The translations under genes and the position numbers were made by a program. Positions 44,034 to 56,076 of a DNA stretch of 64,000 bases are shown one piece after another. Position 1 is the stretch's first letter. Each line of letters starts with the position of its first letter. The stretch is taken from contig WUJK01000007.1 in NCBI GenBank assembly GCA_011317545.1, positions 1,550,001 to 1,614,000 of the forward strand, in the 5' to 3' direction. The stretch is from Coniella vitis. Lineage: Eukaryota; Ascomycota; Sordariomycetes; Diaporthales; Schizoparmaceae. A model generated the notes under the pieces. It was not told where the DNA came from. It was given only the letters and a program-made list of their open reading frames with translations, and made no database searches.

Positions 44034-47000
44034 GCTTTGGTTGGGAGAGAGGGGCGTGACAACTGGGTTTGGATCTGGCGAGGGTGAGGAAGTGTTGAGG
44101 CAATACTGTGATTATGTGGAAAAAGAGAAGATTTGGGTTTTTATTTGTTCAGACGCCCATCTATGGAACGCGCGGCTCGGATTGTGGTATATAATATACT
44201 CCTCCCCTTCCTGACGAGATACACGGTAATGATCCTTGGAAACCAAGTGGATGGTTTCCCATTGTGTCCTTTTGGATTCCCCAAGTATGATGTGATTGCG
44301 CGCACACACACACACGTACGGTGGATGCTGCCTGGGTATCAATTGCAATCCCGGGGTGTTGATGAAGGCTCTGACGTGCACAAGGCGGACACGCAAGATA
44401 TCATGCAGAAAATATAGGAAATTGGCGCAACGTGGTTGGTCAGAGCAAGACGAGCGGTCGAGGCAGCGAGCACTAACTACGTAAGCAAGGAGAGAGAGAG
44501 AGAGATTGGACCTAGTAGATAGCCACGCAGGCAGCGAGGGATGATGACGACTTTTTCCTCATGCGCGCAGCAACGCCCGGCGGACCCAGAATAGAAAGTC
44601 CATGCTTGGATTCTCATGGTCTGCTCAGGCACACGATTTATCTGAATACGCAAATCAGAGGAAACGAAAGATTGAAACAAGGCTGACTGCCTCCATCAGC
44701 TTGCAGTCATGGCGCGCGCTCCGCAAGACTGTAAATATAATATAAACCAGAGATGGAATGAATGGAACTGCGCGCAGATTTGGAGTATGCATCATGAGAG
44801 AGAGAATCTCTCACTTCTTGGACCAATTGAAGTTGAAAAGACCATCATTATTCACTATTACGAAGGGAGCTGTTGAGCAGAATGCCATCCATGTATTTGG
44901 TAAACACTGGGCAATGCCATCCATCGTTACTCCTTGTGCCAGACTGGACTCGAGAAAGAAGCACAAAGGTTTCGAGATCGGCAGAGCCTGTCGTGACAAT
45001 TATACTGCGCTCGACATCGCTTTTTTTGTTTGTTTTTACAGAGACAATTGATTACAAGCACCAATAATACACCTGACCAAGACATTCCCAGGTTGTCTTG
45101 GTTATTGGAAAAATAAGGCCATGAAAGTTGGTATCAGTACACCCCGAGACCGGTTAGAACAGGACATACTCGGGCGTCGGTGCCGAGCCTATCAAGGTAA
45201 TATTGATCGCCAGCCGGAGAACTCGCCTACAGAAAGAAAGGCTCGGGGAGTCGCGTAGACGAAAGTCTCTTGTCCCTCCTTGTCTGGAGTCAGGGCAAGA
45301 GTTCAATATGTGCAAGACTGCGATCATCTCAGCCGCCTCAGGAGAATAGAATACATCAGTGTTCACTGTACTCATCTTTTCCTTCACACCATTTCGTTAA
45401 GCTTCTTTTCTTCCATTCGCCCACTCCTCTTTCTGGTGGATGATCCTGATGATCCCGATCCACAGCCACGCGGATCTACACGTCCGCAGATCGCAATATG
45501 GGCACGGCGTACCTGCATCGCTAGTATAGTATGACCTCTGCTTTCAAAATATGGTCCGACAAAAACCTTCTTTTTGTCCCTTTTCTCGCTTTCCAAAGGG
45601 TCTGTCTGCATGGATAGTAAGAGAAGTCTCCCGGTCCGCGCCATATTATAACGGAAAATAGCATCCATGAACCAGGACAAAGAAGAAACCCCCGACAAAT
45701 ACCCAGACCTTCACCCCCCTTTTTTTGCTTTTCTTTTCTATCTACTATGTATGGCAAAAGCAGAAGAAGAAGAACGAAACCCCCGATCGACCCACTGACA
45801 CGCAAGCATATGGGGACTGACTTGTTTACCAAGTACGCACACTAGCAAAGTTCCCTTTTTTTTGGTATTATTTTTATTGATTTACATTAGTATATAGTTA
45901 TTTTTGAGTAGCGCTGAGAATATGCTCGGATCTCGGCCTGCAAAACTTCTTTTTCCCCCTCTTGTGAACTCCTCGTGATACCTGTCTACGTACCAATATA
46001 CCTACTACGTACCTTCTCCGGTTACCACCTAACCTTTCCAACTGGGTTCAAATTGTAGAGTGTGTCCTTTGCAACAAGGAAGGGTCTGTCTGTTCAGCTG
46101 GAAATCAATCTCTACCAAGACATATTCTGTCTCCAAATGAATTCAATTTTTTTTTTTTTAAAAAAAAAAGACAAGACAGTTACACACACAAAAAGAAAAA
46201 GATAAACTCGGCTAATATCGACTCGGGACAAAAAAAACCCTGGCAACATCCGGTTCTCTTTTTTGCTCGGAGATCTCGGCCGAAATACTACCATGTAATA
46301 TATACATAGTACACACACTCTCTCTCTTTCTCTGAAATCAAGTCATGGGGACAATAGTACGGATGATGTCTGTGGCTGCGGCTTTTCGTCCGAGTTGAGT
46401 CCAGATTTCCTCCGGGATAACCCCCCTTTTTTTTTTTTTTTTTTTTTTTTTTTAGTAAGTACATTGTACCCCCCCCCCACGCTACGATATACTATGTACC
46501 ATGTACTATCAGAACGATGGGTACTTAGTACTTATACACAATGTGGCGTTGTCACACGAGTCGAGACTGCCGAACAGCCGGGCGCCACAGATCGTGAGAC
46601 TGATTGAAGAAGAGCAAGAGGAGGGAAAGAGGAAAATAAGTAAGTACTTCGGTTCTAAAAAAATATATCAAAAAAATTAATAATAAAAAAAACAGGAAAA
46701 AAAAAAAGAAAGGTATCCTCAGGTGTTGAGTGTATAACACAACAACAATAACACCCAAACAAACCTGATTTTATTAAATTATGTAACCACTGCTCAAGTC
46801 CAAGGGAAATCGTATAGGTCCCCCCCAGACTATGAAAAGCCGAGGTCGCAACGGAGAAAAGGAGATAAAAAGAGGGGGGGGGTGTGTGTGTACTATGTAA
46901 GGGGGGCAAGACTTTTAGAGAGAAAGAAAAAAGAAAAGAAAAAAGAAAAAAGAGAAAAAAGGGGGGAGGGGGGCCCAAAAGGACAGGCTAAAATGCAAGC

Positions 47001-47504
47001 TATTGTATGTATGAAGTAAGCGACAGGTCGTAAAGATCGTAGCTTGGATTATTTTGCTTTGCTTCGCTTACATGCTTAATGAATGAGTTAAAACTCAATT
47101 TCTTTTTTTTTTTTTTACTATAGTACAAAAAAAAAAGAAAAAGAATCCTTTTTGTCCGAGGTAAACGCCGTCACATCACCCAAATTTTGATTAATCTTCC
47201 TTCTGAGGTGAGATTTTCACCTCACCTCACCTGACCACTTTCACCAACGTAGACTGAGATAAAATCAGACGAACAAAAGCCAAAACTTTCATCGTAGAAT
47301 TGGCTCCTCAGTCCTACCGTGCCTGAATATCCACAAGCACAGGCACAGGCACAGGCACAACGGGCACAGGCCAAGAAACAAAAAGAGAAGAAAAAAAAAC
47401 GGTAAACTAAAACCCCAGAAAAAGGGCACAAAGTATGCACGCCGCAATTCTTGGCACCAGTCGAGTTGGGCCACTGACAGCAACACAAACGAGCCAAGCC
47501 AAGC

Positions 47505-47546
<42 letters not shown>

Positions 47547-47909
47547 ATCGCTGACAGCTGCAGCTCGGGATGGACAGCATGAACGCAACTGCTGACCGAA
47601 CTACGTAACAACAACGTCGTCGCGTCTTGGCAAATGGTGTACGTAAATCACGACAAAAGGATGCAACCGCAGGTAATGAAGGACATGCATGGCAGAGGTT
47701 GGGTTCATCGTGGACTTCGTTAAATTTTCGAGCGTCTTTTCTCTCCTTTTTCTTCCCGACTTGGAGATATTCATGTAAATAGATACATCAAGAATTTTAG
47801 GCTGGCACCGCGCCAAAGTCACCCATTCCACAAAGCTTTGTGGAATTGTTTTGATTTGCAAAAGTTCCGCATGCACATTCATCAGACCAGAATCCACAGA
47901 GCAAGGAGT
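44034..47909. other. Long gene-poor stretch with many simple repeats
   Basis: About 3.9 kb between two minus-strand genes. It holds poly-T at about 46424-46453, an A/G-rich tract at 46918-46965, poly-A at about 47505-47542, a CACAGG hexamer repeat at 47338-47360 and C or G runs near 46470 and 46875. Octamers of the ACTATGTA/TACATAGT type occur at 45744, 46303, 46491 and 46892. No open frame shows a domain or signal peptide. The region should include the ABC transporter promoter at its left end. Confidence 0.45.
47505..47542. repeat. Poly-A tract of about 38 nt
   Basis: This is one of several near-pure A or T runs of 24-40 nt in this window (others at 9331-9354, 18741-18782, 46424-46453 and 54571-54600). 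They may be poly-A tails of old retroelements or expanded homopolymers. No target duplication was identified around this one. Confidence 0.8.
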
Positions 47910-49285
47910 CTACTCAAGCTCCAGCGCATCGTAGCAGCCATAGTCGGATCCTCCTGCAAGCATGTACAAGCACACGGGCGTGCCGGTGGTGTAGCCCGTC
48001 ACGGGGCAAGCCGAGTTCTCAATGCATGCGTAGCCAGTGCCGCAGTCGGCATCCGTGGTGCACACAGTCGTGGTGCAGGCGCCGCACAGGTTGCAGTACG
48101 ATGAGATGCCGTCCGTGTCAGACATGCAGGCGCTGTAGGGGTAGCTGCTGTTGCAAGGCGAGTAAGGAGTGACAATATCGCTGACATTGTAGGGCACAAT
48201 GTTGGATGGGCACTGAAAGGGAGGAGGGATCCATGTTAGCTTTAAAGGTAAACGACAGGGACGAATTGTCCAAGGAAAAAAGAAAGAAAAAGGAAACTCA
48301 CGTTGGCAAAAGCACCAGTCTGGACAGGCGTGGTGACTGTCGACGTGGGTGCGCTAGTAGTGGTCGATGGGCATGCACCGCCGGCATCGTAAAAGGTGTT
48401 GCCGCTGCCAGGCGAGGAAATGTCATTGCCTTCGACAGTGTAGTTGTAGAGAACGCAAGCGGGGCCAGAGACAATGCCAAAGCTCAAGCACTCGGCATTG
48501 GCGTCGCAGAGCGCTAGGCAGCCAGAGTACGTGGCAGAGGCAGCATCAGCATAGTAGCCAATGTTAGTGCCACCAGCATCGTAGCCAACTAATCCAGTGC
48601 AAGTGGGCGTGGCCGTGGTGGTGGGCACAGTGCTGGTTGCGCTCGAGACGGCCGTGGTGGATGGGCATGCGCCGCCGGCATCATAAAAGGTGTTGCCGCT
48701 TCCGGGCGAGGCAATGTCGTTGCCCTCAACGGCGTAGTCGTACAGAATACACGCAGGCGTCGAGGTCAGACCAAAGCTCAAGCAGGCCGAGTTCGCATCG
48801 CACTGCGCCAAACAACCAGCATACGTGACGGATGTGGCGTCCGTGTAGTAGCCAATGTTGGTGCCGCCAGCGTCGTAGCCGACGAGGCCTGTGCAGGTCG
48901 GCGTGGCCACAGGGCCAGTCGAAGCGGCCGAGGTGGACGTGACCGTCACGGTCGGGCACACGCCTCCCTTGTCGAAGAAGGTGTAGGGACTCGTGGAGCT
49001 CAGGACGACATTGTTGTCCGCGGCGACCGAGTAGAGGATGCAGGCGACCGAGGGGTCAATGGCAAAGCTCAGACAGCCAGTGACGGCATCACACTGGGCG
49101 CTGCATGCCGAGTAGCTCGAGTAGGAGGCGGTCGCGCTGTCTCCGTAGTAGGCCAGCTCACCACCCTCATCGTAGCCGACAAGGCCACAGGTTGGAGTGG
49201 CAGCGGCGGCTGCGCTGGTGCTTGTCTGGGCCACGGCGAGCGTGGAGCCCAGCGAGAGAGCAACGGCAAGACGACTAGACACCAT
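47910..49285 (-). CDS. Secreted protein with three PAN/Apple-like Cys repeats
   Basis: Two exons, 49285-48302 and 48212-47910, join in phase 0 to 428 aa. The start at 49285 gives the signal peptide MVSSRLAVALSLGSTLAVA. Three repeats of about 75-80 residues follow, each starting C(T)GLVGYD and ending with a Cys in TFYDAGGAC or FFDKGGVC. Each has a central CxxxC...CLSF...ACILY pattern typical of PAN/Apple modules, which bind proteins or carbohydrates. Ser/Thr-rich linkers, probably O-glycosylated, separate them. Repeats 2 and 3 are nearly identical and repeat 1 is more diverged. The last exon adds a separate Cys-rich domain with about ten cysteines. A wall- or matrix-associated role is likely; the ligand is unknown. 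Confidence 0.82.
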
Positions 49286-52167
49286 TGTGGGTATTATTAG
49301 GATTATTATAACAAACGAGTGGATAAGTGAGTGACAGGCCTGTACACCAATGGCAAGGGTGGACACGGATCAAGCCAAGGCCAGGCTGGGAGGCGAGGGG
49401 GCGAGGCGATGATGGGCTCTTATATACTCTGATTCAATCTCCTGGGCCTGACCAGCGACCACTAAGGGCCAAAGCTCATTTTGAGTGCATGATGGAGACA
49501 TCGTATTGCCAGGCCGGAGCCTTGCTACGCTAAGAAGGCCCGCGTGGTGGACGCGGATGCGGAGGAGAAAGTAGAGAGCGAGCAAGAAGGAGACACACCC
49601 CGGAGGGGGGTCTGCTGCCTCGTTTCTTGCTGTGCTTGGCGCATGCTAGGCTTCCCTCGCAGCCTCAGCTGGAGACAGGGTCAATATATGGCACGCCCCA
49701 TTCTGACATGCCGCTCGGTTGCTTTTGTGGGCGATGCATGTCGCTGGGACTTTTGTTTTCTTTCTCCTTTGCAAAGGCCGTTTGGGTGGAGGAGCCATGT
49801 GTGGTGCACTACTATGGACATAGTATGTAAGCAGACAAGCTCCGTAGTATGATTCTTGTGTGGAGCTTACAGTAGTCAGTCCATGTGTTCTTCAAGGGGG
49901 GTGCACGCCGCCAATCAGGCCGAAGTGCTGAGTGGAACGTGGCGTTGTCAGTCACAAGGAGCCAGGCCCAGAGCGGGATGGCGGGGATGGGCTCGACTGC
50001 CCAAGGCCTTTTCTTTTTGGCGGGAGCGCACTGCTGGATGCTGGCAGAGGGAGCCAACACGAGCCCTCCAATCTCGGAAGGCCTGGCCGTACGCGGACTC
50101 AGCACAACGGGGGCCCTCGCCTGGGATGTGGCCTGGCGAGACTTGCTCAAGCGTCACAGGCTAGATCGCCCAGGCGCGTGCGCGTGGGCGCCTGTTGATG
50201 GTCGAGTTGCGCTTGATGAGTCGCATTGTGCTATGTGTACTGGTGCCTTTTGCAGTAAGGTGAGGCCACCATGGGCAACGCTTTGTCGACAGCACGCAGT
50301 GGCAGCCTGTCCTGCCTGTCCACAACGGGCACGCCAAGGCTCGTACTGGATGCTCCACTCATCCAGATGCAATGCTACCTCCACATCCCATTCTGCTCAT
50401 CCTTTTTGGTGGCGGAGCGGCACCAGAAGGAGCAGAAGGCAGCGTGCAGTGGCACCAGACACCATGTACATAGCAGATACTCGGCAAGATAAAGTGAGTT
50501 GGATATTGCACGGGCGATATCATCAATAAGTGCGGCCGTGCGCGGCGAGGCTGACTCGAGCGTGGCTTGGGAGAAGCAAAGGTAACGGGCCGCAACATGA
50601 CCGGCGCAAGGTGTGGTTGCATGAGTAGCTGGCTGCTCTGTCTTTTCGGTCTCGATCGTTTTTTGTTGACAGGAGTCGAGTTTGTCCGTCCCACGGCCCA
50701 CAGACGATGCCGGGAGAAGGCTCTGTCGACAAAAGCATCGACAAGCCTTTAAGCCTCCCGCCTCGGGCGGCGCCACCACGGCTTGGCGAGCAGGTGGTCT
50801 GGGCCTGCTGGTGTCAAGGTAGTCAGACCTGTCAGAGTAGGATTATGGGTGCCGACACAACGTAGCATGGCCTGGCCTGGCCTGGTAGTCGTATAGCTGG
50901 TGCTGCATATGCACGCATCGCGGCTGGCAATGGTCGCGCTGTTCCCGTGACATGCCGCATATCATGTACATGTCTACTGCCGGTAATAATGAGAAGGTCA
51001 GGGTGGTTGTGAGGACGAGAGCCTTCCGACGGGAACTGTATGGTGGTTTGTCGGGCTGCTTCGGTGGCCTGAGCAAGCAAACCAGTGGCAGCGGATCCGT
51101 CGAGCTTGGAAGGGCGAGGACGAGAGTGGTGATGGAGAAGAGGGGGAGGATGACTATGTAAGCGTCGTGGTCTGCCTGCCCGCTCACGGGATACATGGGT
51201 ACAAAGCCGTAAGCCGTCTGCCCAGCGATTTCTTGTCTTATCGATAAGTGGCGTGCTATCATAGTAGCACTTGTGGGACACTCTGCCAGCATCCTGCTGC
51301 CACTGAAAGCCGCTGAGAGCCACTGCGCGAGCCCACTGTACTATGTACCCCGAGTATTCTGTGGCCTGGCAGGCTGGAAAGGAGCCGACGGGAGAATGCC
51401 GGGCCACTTCCCCCTGTAAGCAACCCTCTGTTCCCCATCTTCAGCACTGTTCGCTGTGGGCTGCACCGTGCTTTGCAGTGCTGCCCGCCCCCCACCTAAC
51501 GTGCCCGTCGACCCCTCCTCTTGGACTGCCGGCCACAACCCCAACCCCGCGCCATTCCATTCCATCCAGTGACCATCAACAACCCTCGCTGCCGTCACGG
51601 CCGGAACCGCTCCATGCTGTACCGCTATCGCTCGTCTACACGGTACTGCTGCTACGACTGCTCCCGCTATCCACGATGCGCCTCCAACTGCGTCTGCCTA
51701 TAGCCTTGTCGTCGTCGCAGCTCGGCTTCACCACGCGAAACAGGCCCACAGCTGCGTCTTGAGACAGCCTCGACACTTGGCTGTATCCACCGCTTGGCCC
51801 CTCTTCTGTTTCTACATAGTGCGCCGAGTACCAGAATAGAAGTGTATAGTATCAGTCCGTGTCAGTCAGTGTCAGTCAGTGTCAGTCCTTGCCGCAGCTC
51901 CACCTCCTGCCCAGGTATTTCTTCGTCTTCGCCTTCGTCTCATGGTGCACCCTCTTCCGCTCGCAGCCTGGAAACGCTGACTCTCTTCATTCTTCGCTTT
52001 GTCCAGTTGTCTCTGTAGATTGGCTTTGAAGCCCACAGAACGCGCAAGCTCGCTCTCGCCAACACAACGACATCGAGACAAAGGCGAGCAAAAAGTCGCA
52101 CACTACGGTCCTCTGTTTGATCTCTCGGCTGCCACATCCACGCATACCACCATTTTGGAGCACCAAG
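49286..52167. other. Divergent intergenic region, no gene recognised
   Basis: About 2.9 kb between the PAN-repeat gene (-) and the aldo-keto reductase gene (+). GC-rich open frames occur on both strands (for example 49885-50529 plus and 51407-50832 minus) without domains, signal peptides or splice support. Octamers ACTATGTA/TACATAGT occur at 51340 and 51813, and short TGTCAGTCAG direct repeats near 51857-51890. Confidence 0.4.
49417..49428 (-). promoter_or_regulatory. TATA box of the PAN-repeat protein gene
   Basis: The minus strand reads AGTATATAAGAG about 130-140 nt upstream of the ATG at 49285. This is a good TATA match at a suitable distance for a regulated secreted-protein gene. Confidence 0.55.
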
Positions 52168-53538
52168 ATGGCTTCTCTGCCTTCGCAGCTGCCCCCTCTC
52201 ATCCTCGGCACGGCCACCTTCAACACCCAATATGTCGACGATCCGGCGCAGATGCCCTACACGTCCATTGTGTCGCGCGCCCTAGAGCTCGGTATCAATG
52301 CCTTTGACACCTCTCCGTACTACGGACCCTCTGAGCTTCTCCTTGGCGATGCTCTCCACCATCTGACCCAACCCAACAGCGCCAACGCCGCCATCGCAGG
52401 CTGCTCGACGCAAACCCACCCGCGCGAGAGCTACATGATCCTGACCAAAGCCGGGCGCATAGCTGGCAACTGCTTCGACTATTCGCCTTCTTGGATCCGC
52501 TACAGCGTACTAAGAAGTCTCAAAAGACTGCACACGCCCTATCTCGACCTCGTCTATTGCCACGACGTCGAGTTTGTCTCTCCAGCCGAGGTCCTGGCTG
52601 CTGTCAGGGAGCTGCGCAGGCTCCGCGACGAAGATGGTGTGATACGCCATGTGGGTATAAGCGGCTACCCAGTCGACGTCTTGTGCGAGCTGGCCGAAAT
52701 GATCCAGAGGGAGACGGGCGAGGGCGTGGACGCCGTCATGAGCTACTGCCACTGCACGGTGCAGAACCACCGGCTGGTGGAAGGGTTCCTGGGCGATGAT
52801 GAGCCTGAACCGGGGTCAGCCATGGTGCATGCGGCTGGGTCTTCAGCTTCGGCAGAGCAACTGCCGCCTCTTGTGCGGCTCAAGCGTGCGGGCGTGTCCA
52901 CTGTGCTGAATGCCTCGATGCTCGGCATGGGCTTGCTGACGACCCGTGGCGTAGACCACGGTCCGCAAGCCGCATGGCACCCGTCACCACCGCCGCTGCG
53001 CAAGGCATGTGCCGCGATGGCAGCTGCAGCGACGGCCGCCAATGAAAAGCTCGAGCGGCTCTCGATTCGCTGGTCGCTCGACACGTTTGCGCGAGCGGGT
53101 GCCCGCGCAGGCCTGGGCGTCAGTCTACAAGGCAAGACGGGCCACTTGCAGCTGAGCGATAGCAACAGCATTGGCGGTAGCGTCATGGGCATCACGTCTG
53201 TTGCCGAGCTCGAAGAGACGTGGGACGTCTGGCTGAGCGTGCTAGCCGAGAGCGTCCCGTCCGTCTCGGTCGACGCCGCGGTGGGCAAGGAGGCGTCCAA
53301 GGATGTGGTGGTGACGGGCGGCGACAAGGACCTACAGACCGCGGCCCTAAAGCGGTGCGATCAGGTCCAGCACTTGGTCAAGGAGACGCTGTGGCCGCTT
53401 CTGGGCGAGTGGCGGAACCACAGCTGGTCGTCCGGTGGCAAGGACTTTGTCAACGAGAGGAAACCTGAAGAGATGGGCACTGTCCCAACGGACGACGGGA
53501 TACTAGCCGCGTACGAGGCTAAAAAGAAGCTGAGTTGA
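52168..53538 (+). CDS. Aldo-keto reductase, D-arabinose/L-galactose dehydrogenase type
   Basis: A single exon of 456 aa starts at the ATG at 52168 (MASLPSQLPPLILGTATF). Upstream in-frame codons exist but the family normally begins here. The fold is an aldo-keto reductase (TIM barrel): GINAFDTSPYYGPSE with the catalytic Asp and Tyr, LTKAGR with the catalytic Lys, and DLVYCHDVEFV with the catalytic His. It resembles yeast Ara2, which oxidises D-arabinose with NAD+ toward D-arabinono-1,4-lactone for erythroascorbate. At 456 aa it is longer than Ara2 because of inserts and a C-terminal tail after about residue 380. Substrate is inferred from family only. Confidence 0.85.
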   Translation: MASLPSQLPPLILGTATFNTQYVDDPAQMPYTSIVSRALELGINAFDTSPYYGPSELLLGDALHHLTQPNSANAAIAGCSTQTHPRESYMILTKAGRIAGNCFDYSPSWIRYSVLRSLKRLHTPYLDLVYCHDVEFVSPAEVLAAVRELRRLRDEDGVIRHVGISGYPVDVLCELAEMIQRETGEGVDAVMSYCHCTVQNHRLVEGFLGDDEPEPGSAMVHAAGSSASAEQLPPLVRLKRAGVSTVLNASMLGMGLLTTRGVDHGPQAAWHPSPPPLRKACAAMAAAATAANEKLERLSIRWSLDTFARAGARAGLGVSLQGKTGHLQLSDSNSIGGSVMGITSVAELEETWDVWLSVLAESVPSVSVDAAVGKEASKDVVVTGGDKDLQTAALKRCDQVQHLVKETLWPLLGEWRNHSWSSGGKDFVNERKPEEMGTVPTDDGILAAYEAKKKLS

Positions 53539-54569
53539 TGTGGTAAAGGGTCCTCTGGGGGGGGTTCCCGTGGGGGAAAGATCGACTAGTGCAGGGCTTT
53601 CTGGCCAGCACGACCTAGACTGCCCTGGCCGGAGCCATATGTGCTCGAGGATATTGCTTGCCAGTCGACAATCTCTCGGGTACCTTTTGGCGTCTGGCTG
53701 GGTTCCCTGAATGGACAAGAAGGGACACCATCGCAGCCCCACGGTCTTTTCACATGTAAAAGAAGGCTCGGACGTGGCGGCAAAGCAAAGAGCCGTGGCT
53801 CGGGCTCTTGGAGAGCCATAGAGGAGTCATGATGCCACCATTTGTTTGTTTGTTTTTTTCCCAAATCAATATGGACTGAAAGATTGTACAACTGCTTTTT
53901 TGTGAACGAACAAGCGCGCATAGACCACGTCTTGGCTTTCCGCTTCCATTACGAATTTGTTGGCTCTTGTTTTTGATTTTGTCATGAGCCTCAACGGCCC
54001 GAGAGCTGCATACGCCGCCCAGGATACCAGAAAGCCTACCGCACAATTGCCTTTTTGGGCACACAAGGGCTGTCAACTGTTTGACGTCGTCGATTAGTTG
54101 GCGGAGCCGAGATATGGTTAGCGGGGGAAAAGGGGCAGGGAAAAGGTATACAATGACTCCTCCCGGCTCTGCTTTGCTAGGAGTATGCTGCCATATCTTG
54201 GGAGGGATTAAGCGATGCTAGCTGAAGTATAACCCAAAAATGGTGCCTCATGCGTACGTACACACTCAAGTCAGGCTCATTCCAGCTGCCCTTTGTTTTT
54301 GCCCTTTCTGACACATCGACACAAACACACACACACACAGCCTTGCTCTGCATGAGATCTGATTTGTCCATGATTGTCTTCACTGTGCCTGGTTTGGGTC
54401 TAGTCTAATTCCTGGAGGAGGCTTTTGTGTCTTGCAGGCCGGCACCGACACCAGATCGGTCCCGACCCGACCATCCGCCTGTCTAAACCTGGCCGCTGCC
54501 ACAACGCGGGCCAAGGAGGAAAAGAAAATAACACCACAGGATCAAAAAAAATCAAAGCTTGTATCCCTT

Positions 54570-54601
<32 letters not shown>

Positions 54602-55564
54602 CCTTTCCTCAATAAGCGGACGCATGAACGAGCGAGTAGAGAAGAATGGACGCCGCCAGGGCTTGCCGAGCCGCCTAAGGACCGGACAATACAAGGCACG
54701 ACGCCAAAACGCACGCCATTTGCCCTCTTAGTTTCTTTCTTTTGGGGGGAGAAACACCTAGTGTCTTCTCATTGTTTTGTGGTTTTCTCTTTGTTCTAGT
54801 TGTATAATACCTGGGCTTACAGTCTCGTGAGTCGTTGGGCGACTCACGGCGCACGGAAAGCAAACGACGGTCTCGAAAAAGAAGACATACACACAGTTGT
54901 GCGTGTGTGGCTAGTAGTAGCCGTGGGTCGTCGCTCTTGGTGCTCCATGATATATGTGAGAAGATGTTATACATAGTCGAGGGGTTGTACACAGCGTGAT
55001 ATCAAGCAAAAGTAGCATCAACCACTACAGCACACAAGTCCATTCTGTGATGCACCCAGCCAAGCCCCCAGATCCATGACAGCATAATGAGAAATGATGA
55101 TGACGATGATGATGATGATGATCGGTTCCAGAAGTTGGGGGCGGGTTGCAATGTTGCAATATGCCTGAGTGTACACGTGTGCCACTGGCCCTGGTCGTCC
55201 CTTGCAGCGGCATCTTGGCTCGCCGACCGAATGGGTTTCTATCCTTCTTTCTTTTGTTTTTTCTTTTTCTTTTCGGTTTCCTTCTTCCCCTTCTGGGGAC
55301 CCTGTCAGGTCTTTCTTTGCATGTGGCAGTCATGAGGAACCAACTAGCCGGCAGCCATTAGTGCGCTCACCAGAGACCCAGTCGGCCGCCGGCGGGCTGC
55401 CCGCGGACGAAGAGAGCGCGAGTGACTGATTGGAATTTAGGACGGGGTCCTACTGTGTATACGTCTCGGTTCACGTACGGGAAGCCGGTGGCTGAGCAGT
55501 GTTGAGAACTGGATCCTTCCTAGTAAGGGATGCGTTGACATTGCTCTGTAATTCCAAGTGCCAC

Positions 55565-55590
55565 AGCAGCAGCAGCAGCAGCAGCAGCAG
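55565..55590. repeat. (CAG)n trinucleotide repeat
   Basis: About eight to nine CAG triplets occur in a non-coding stretch about 490 bp upstream of the NTF2-like gene. They are probably length-polymorphic. Confidence 0.85.
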
Positions 55591-55883
55591 TAGCATTGTT
55601 CGAGGAGGCTTGGTAAGGGACTAGGGATTTAGATATAAAGAGGAACAATACTTCTCAGGGTCGAAAGGATTATGGAAGTGGTCACCTTCAAGAACCACCT
55701 GATTTGAGTTGCTTCGTTCATCCGCAACCATCCCTAACCTTCGTTACTAGTTGTGGTTTTTATATTATCTTTCTCCTCTGCGCCATCTCCAAGACACAGT
55801 CGTGAGCCTCGACCAGCCAAAAAGAGTCTCCTTTTCAACTCGGCCCAGCCTGTTGATTCGTCTGCTTCTTAAGACTACTACTT

Positions 55884-55894
55884 CTATATAAAAG
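55884..55894 (+). promoter_or_regulatory. TATA box of the NTF2-like secreted protein gene
   Basis: CTATATAAAAG lies about 190 nt upstream of the start codon at 56077, followed by a CT-rich leader, a common arrangement for highly expressed fungal genes. Confidence 0.6.
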
Positions 55895-56076
55895 ACTGCT
55901 TCAGCTCCTTCACTTTCTCGCACTTGTTGCGCTCAGTCACTCAACCAACGGGCACTTTCTTGTTGATCGTTTTCCTTTTATATCTATATATATACATATA
56001 TATAGAAGCAGTCACCAACAGCAAAACCAACACACAAAGCAAAGCCACCGAACATCTCACCGTTCTCTCCAACAAG

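Larger units (their letters stand above)
53539..56076. other. Intergenic with several simple repeats
   Basis: About 2.5 kb between two plus-strand genes. It holds a poly-T run at 54571-54600, a (CA)n run near 54321-54340, a GAT repeat at 55095-55121 and a CAG repeat at 55565-55590. A TACATAGT octamer lies at 54970-54977. No coding region is supported. The right end contains the promoter and leader of the NTF2-like gene. Confidence 0.45.

Noticed and set aside
49885..50529. 214-codon plus-strand open frame
   Set aside because: It has no signal peptide, no domain and no splice support, and overlaps frames in several other registers in a GC-rich intergenic region.
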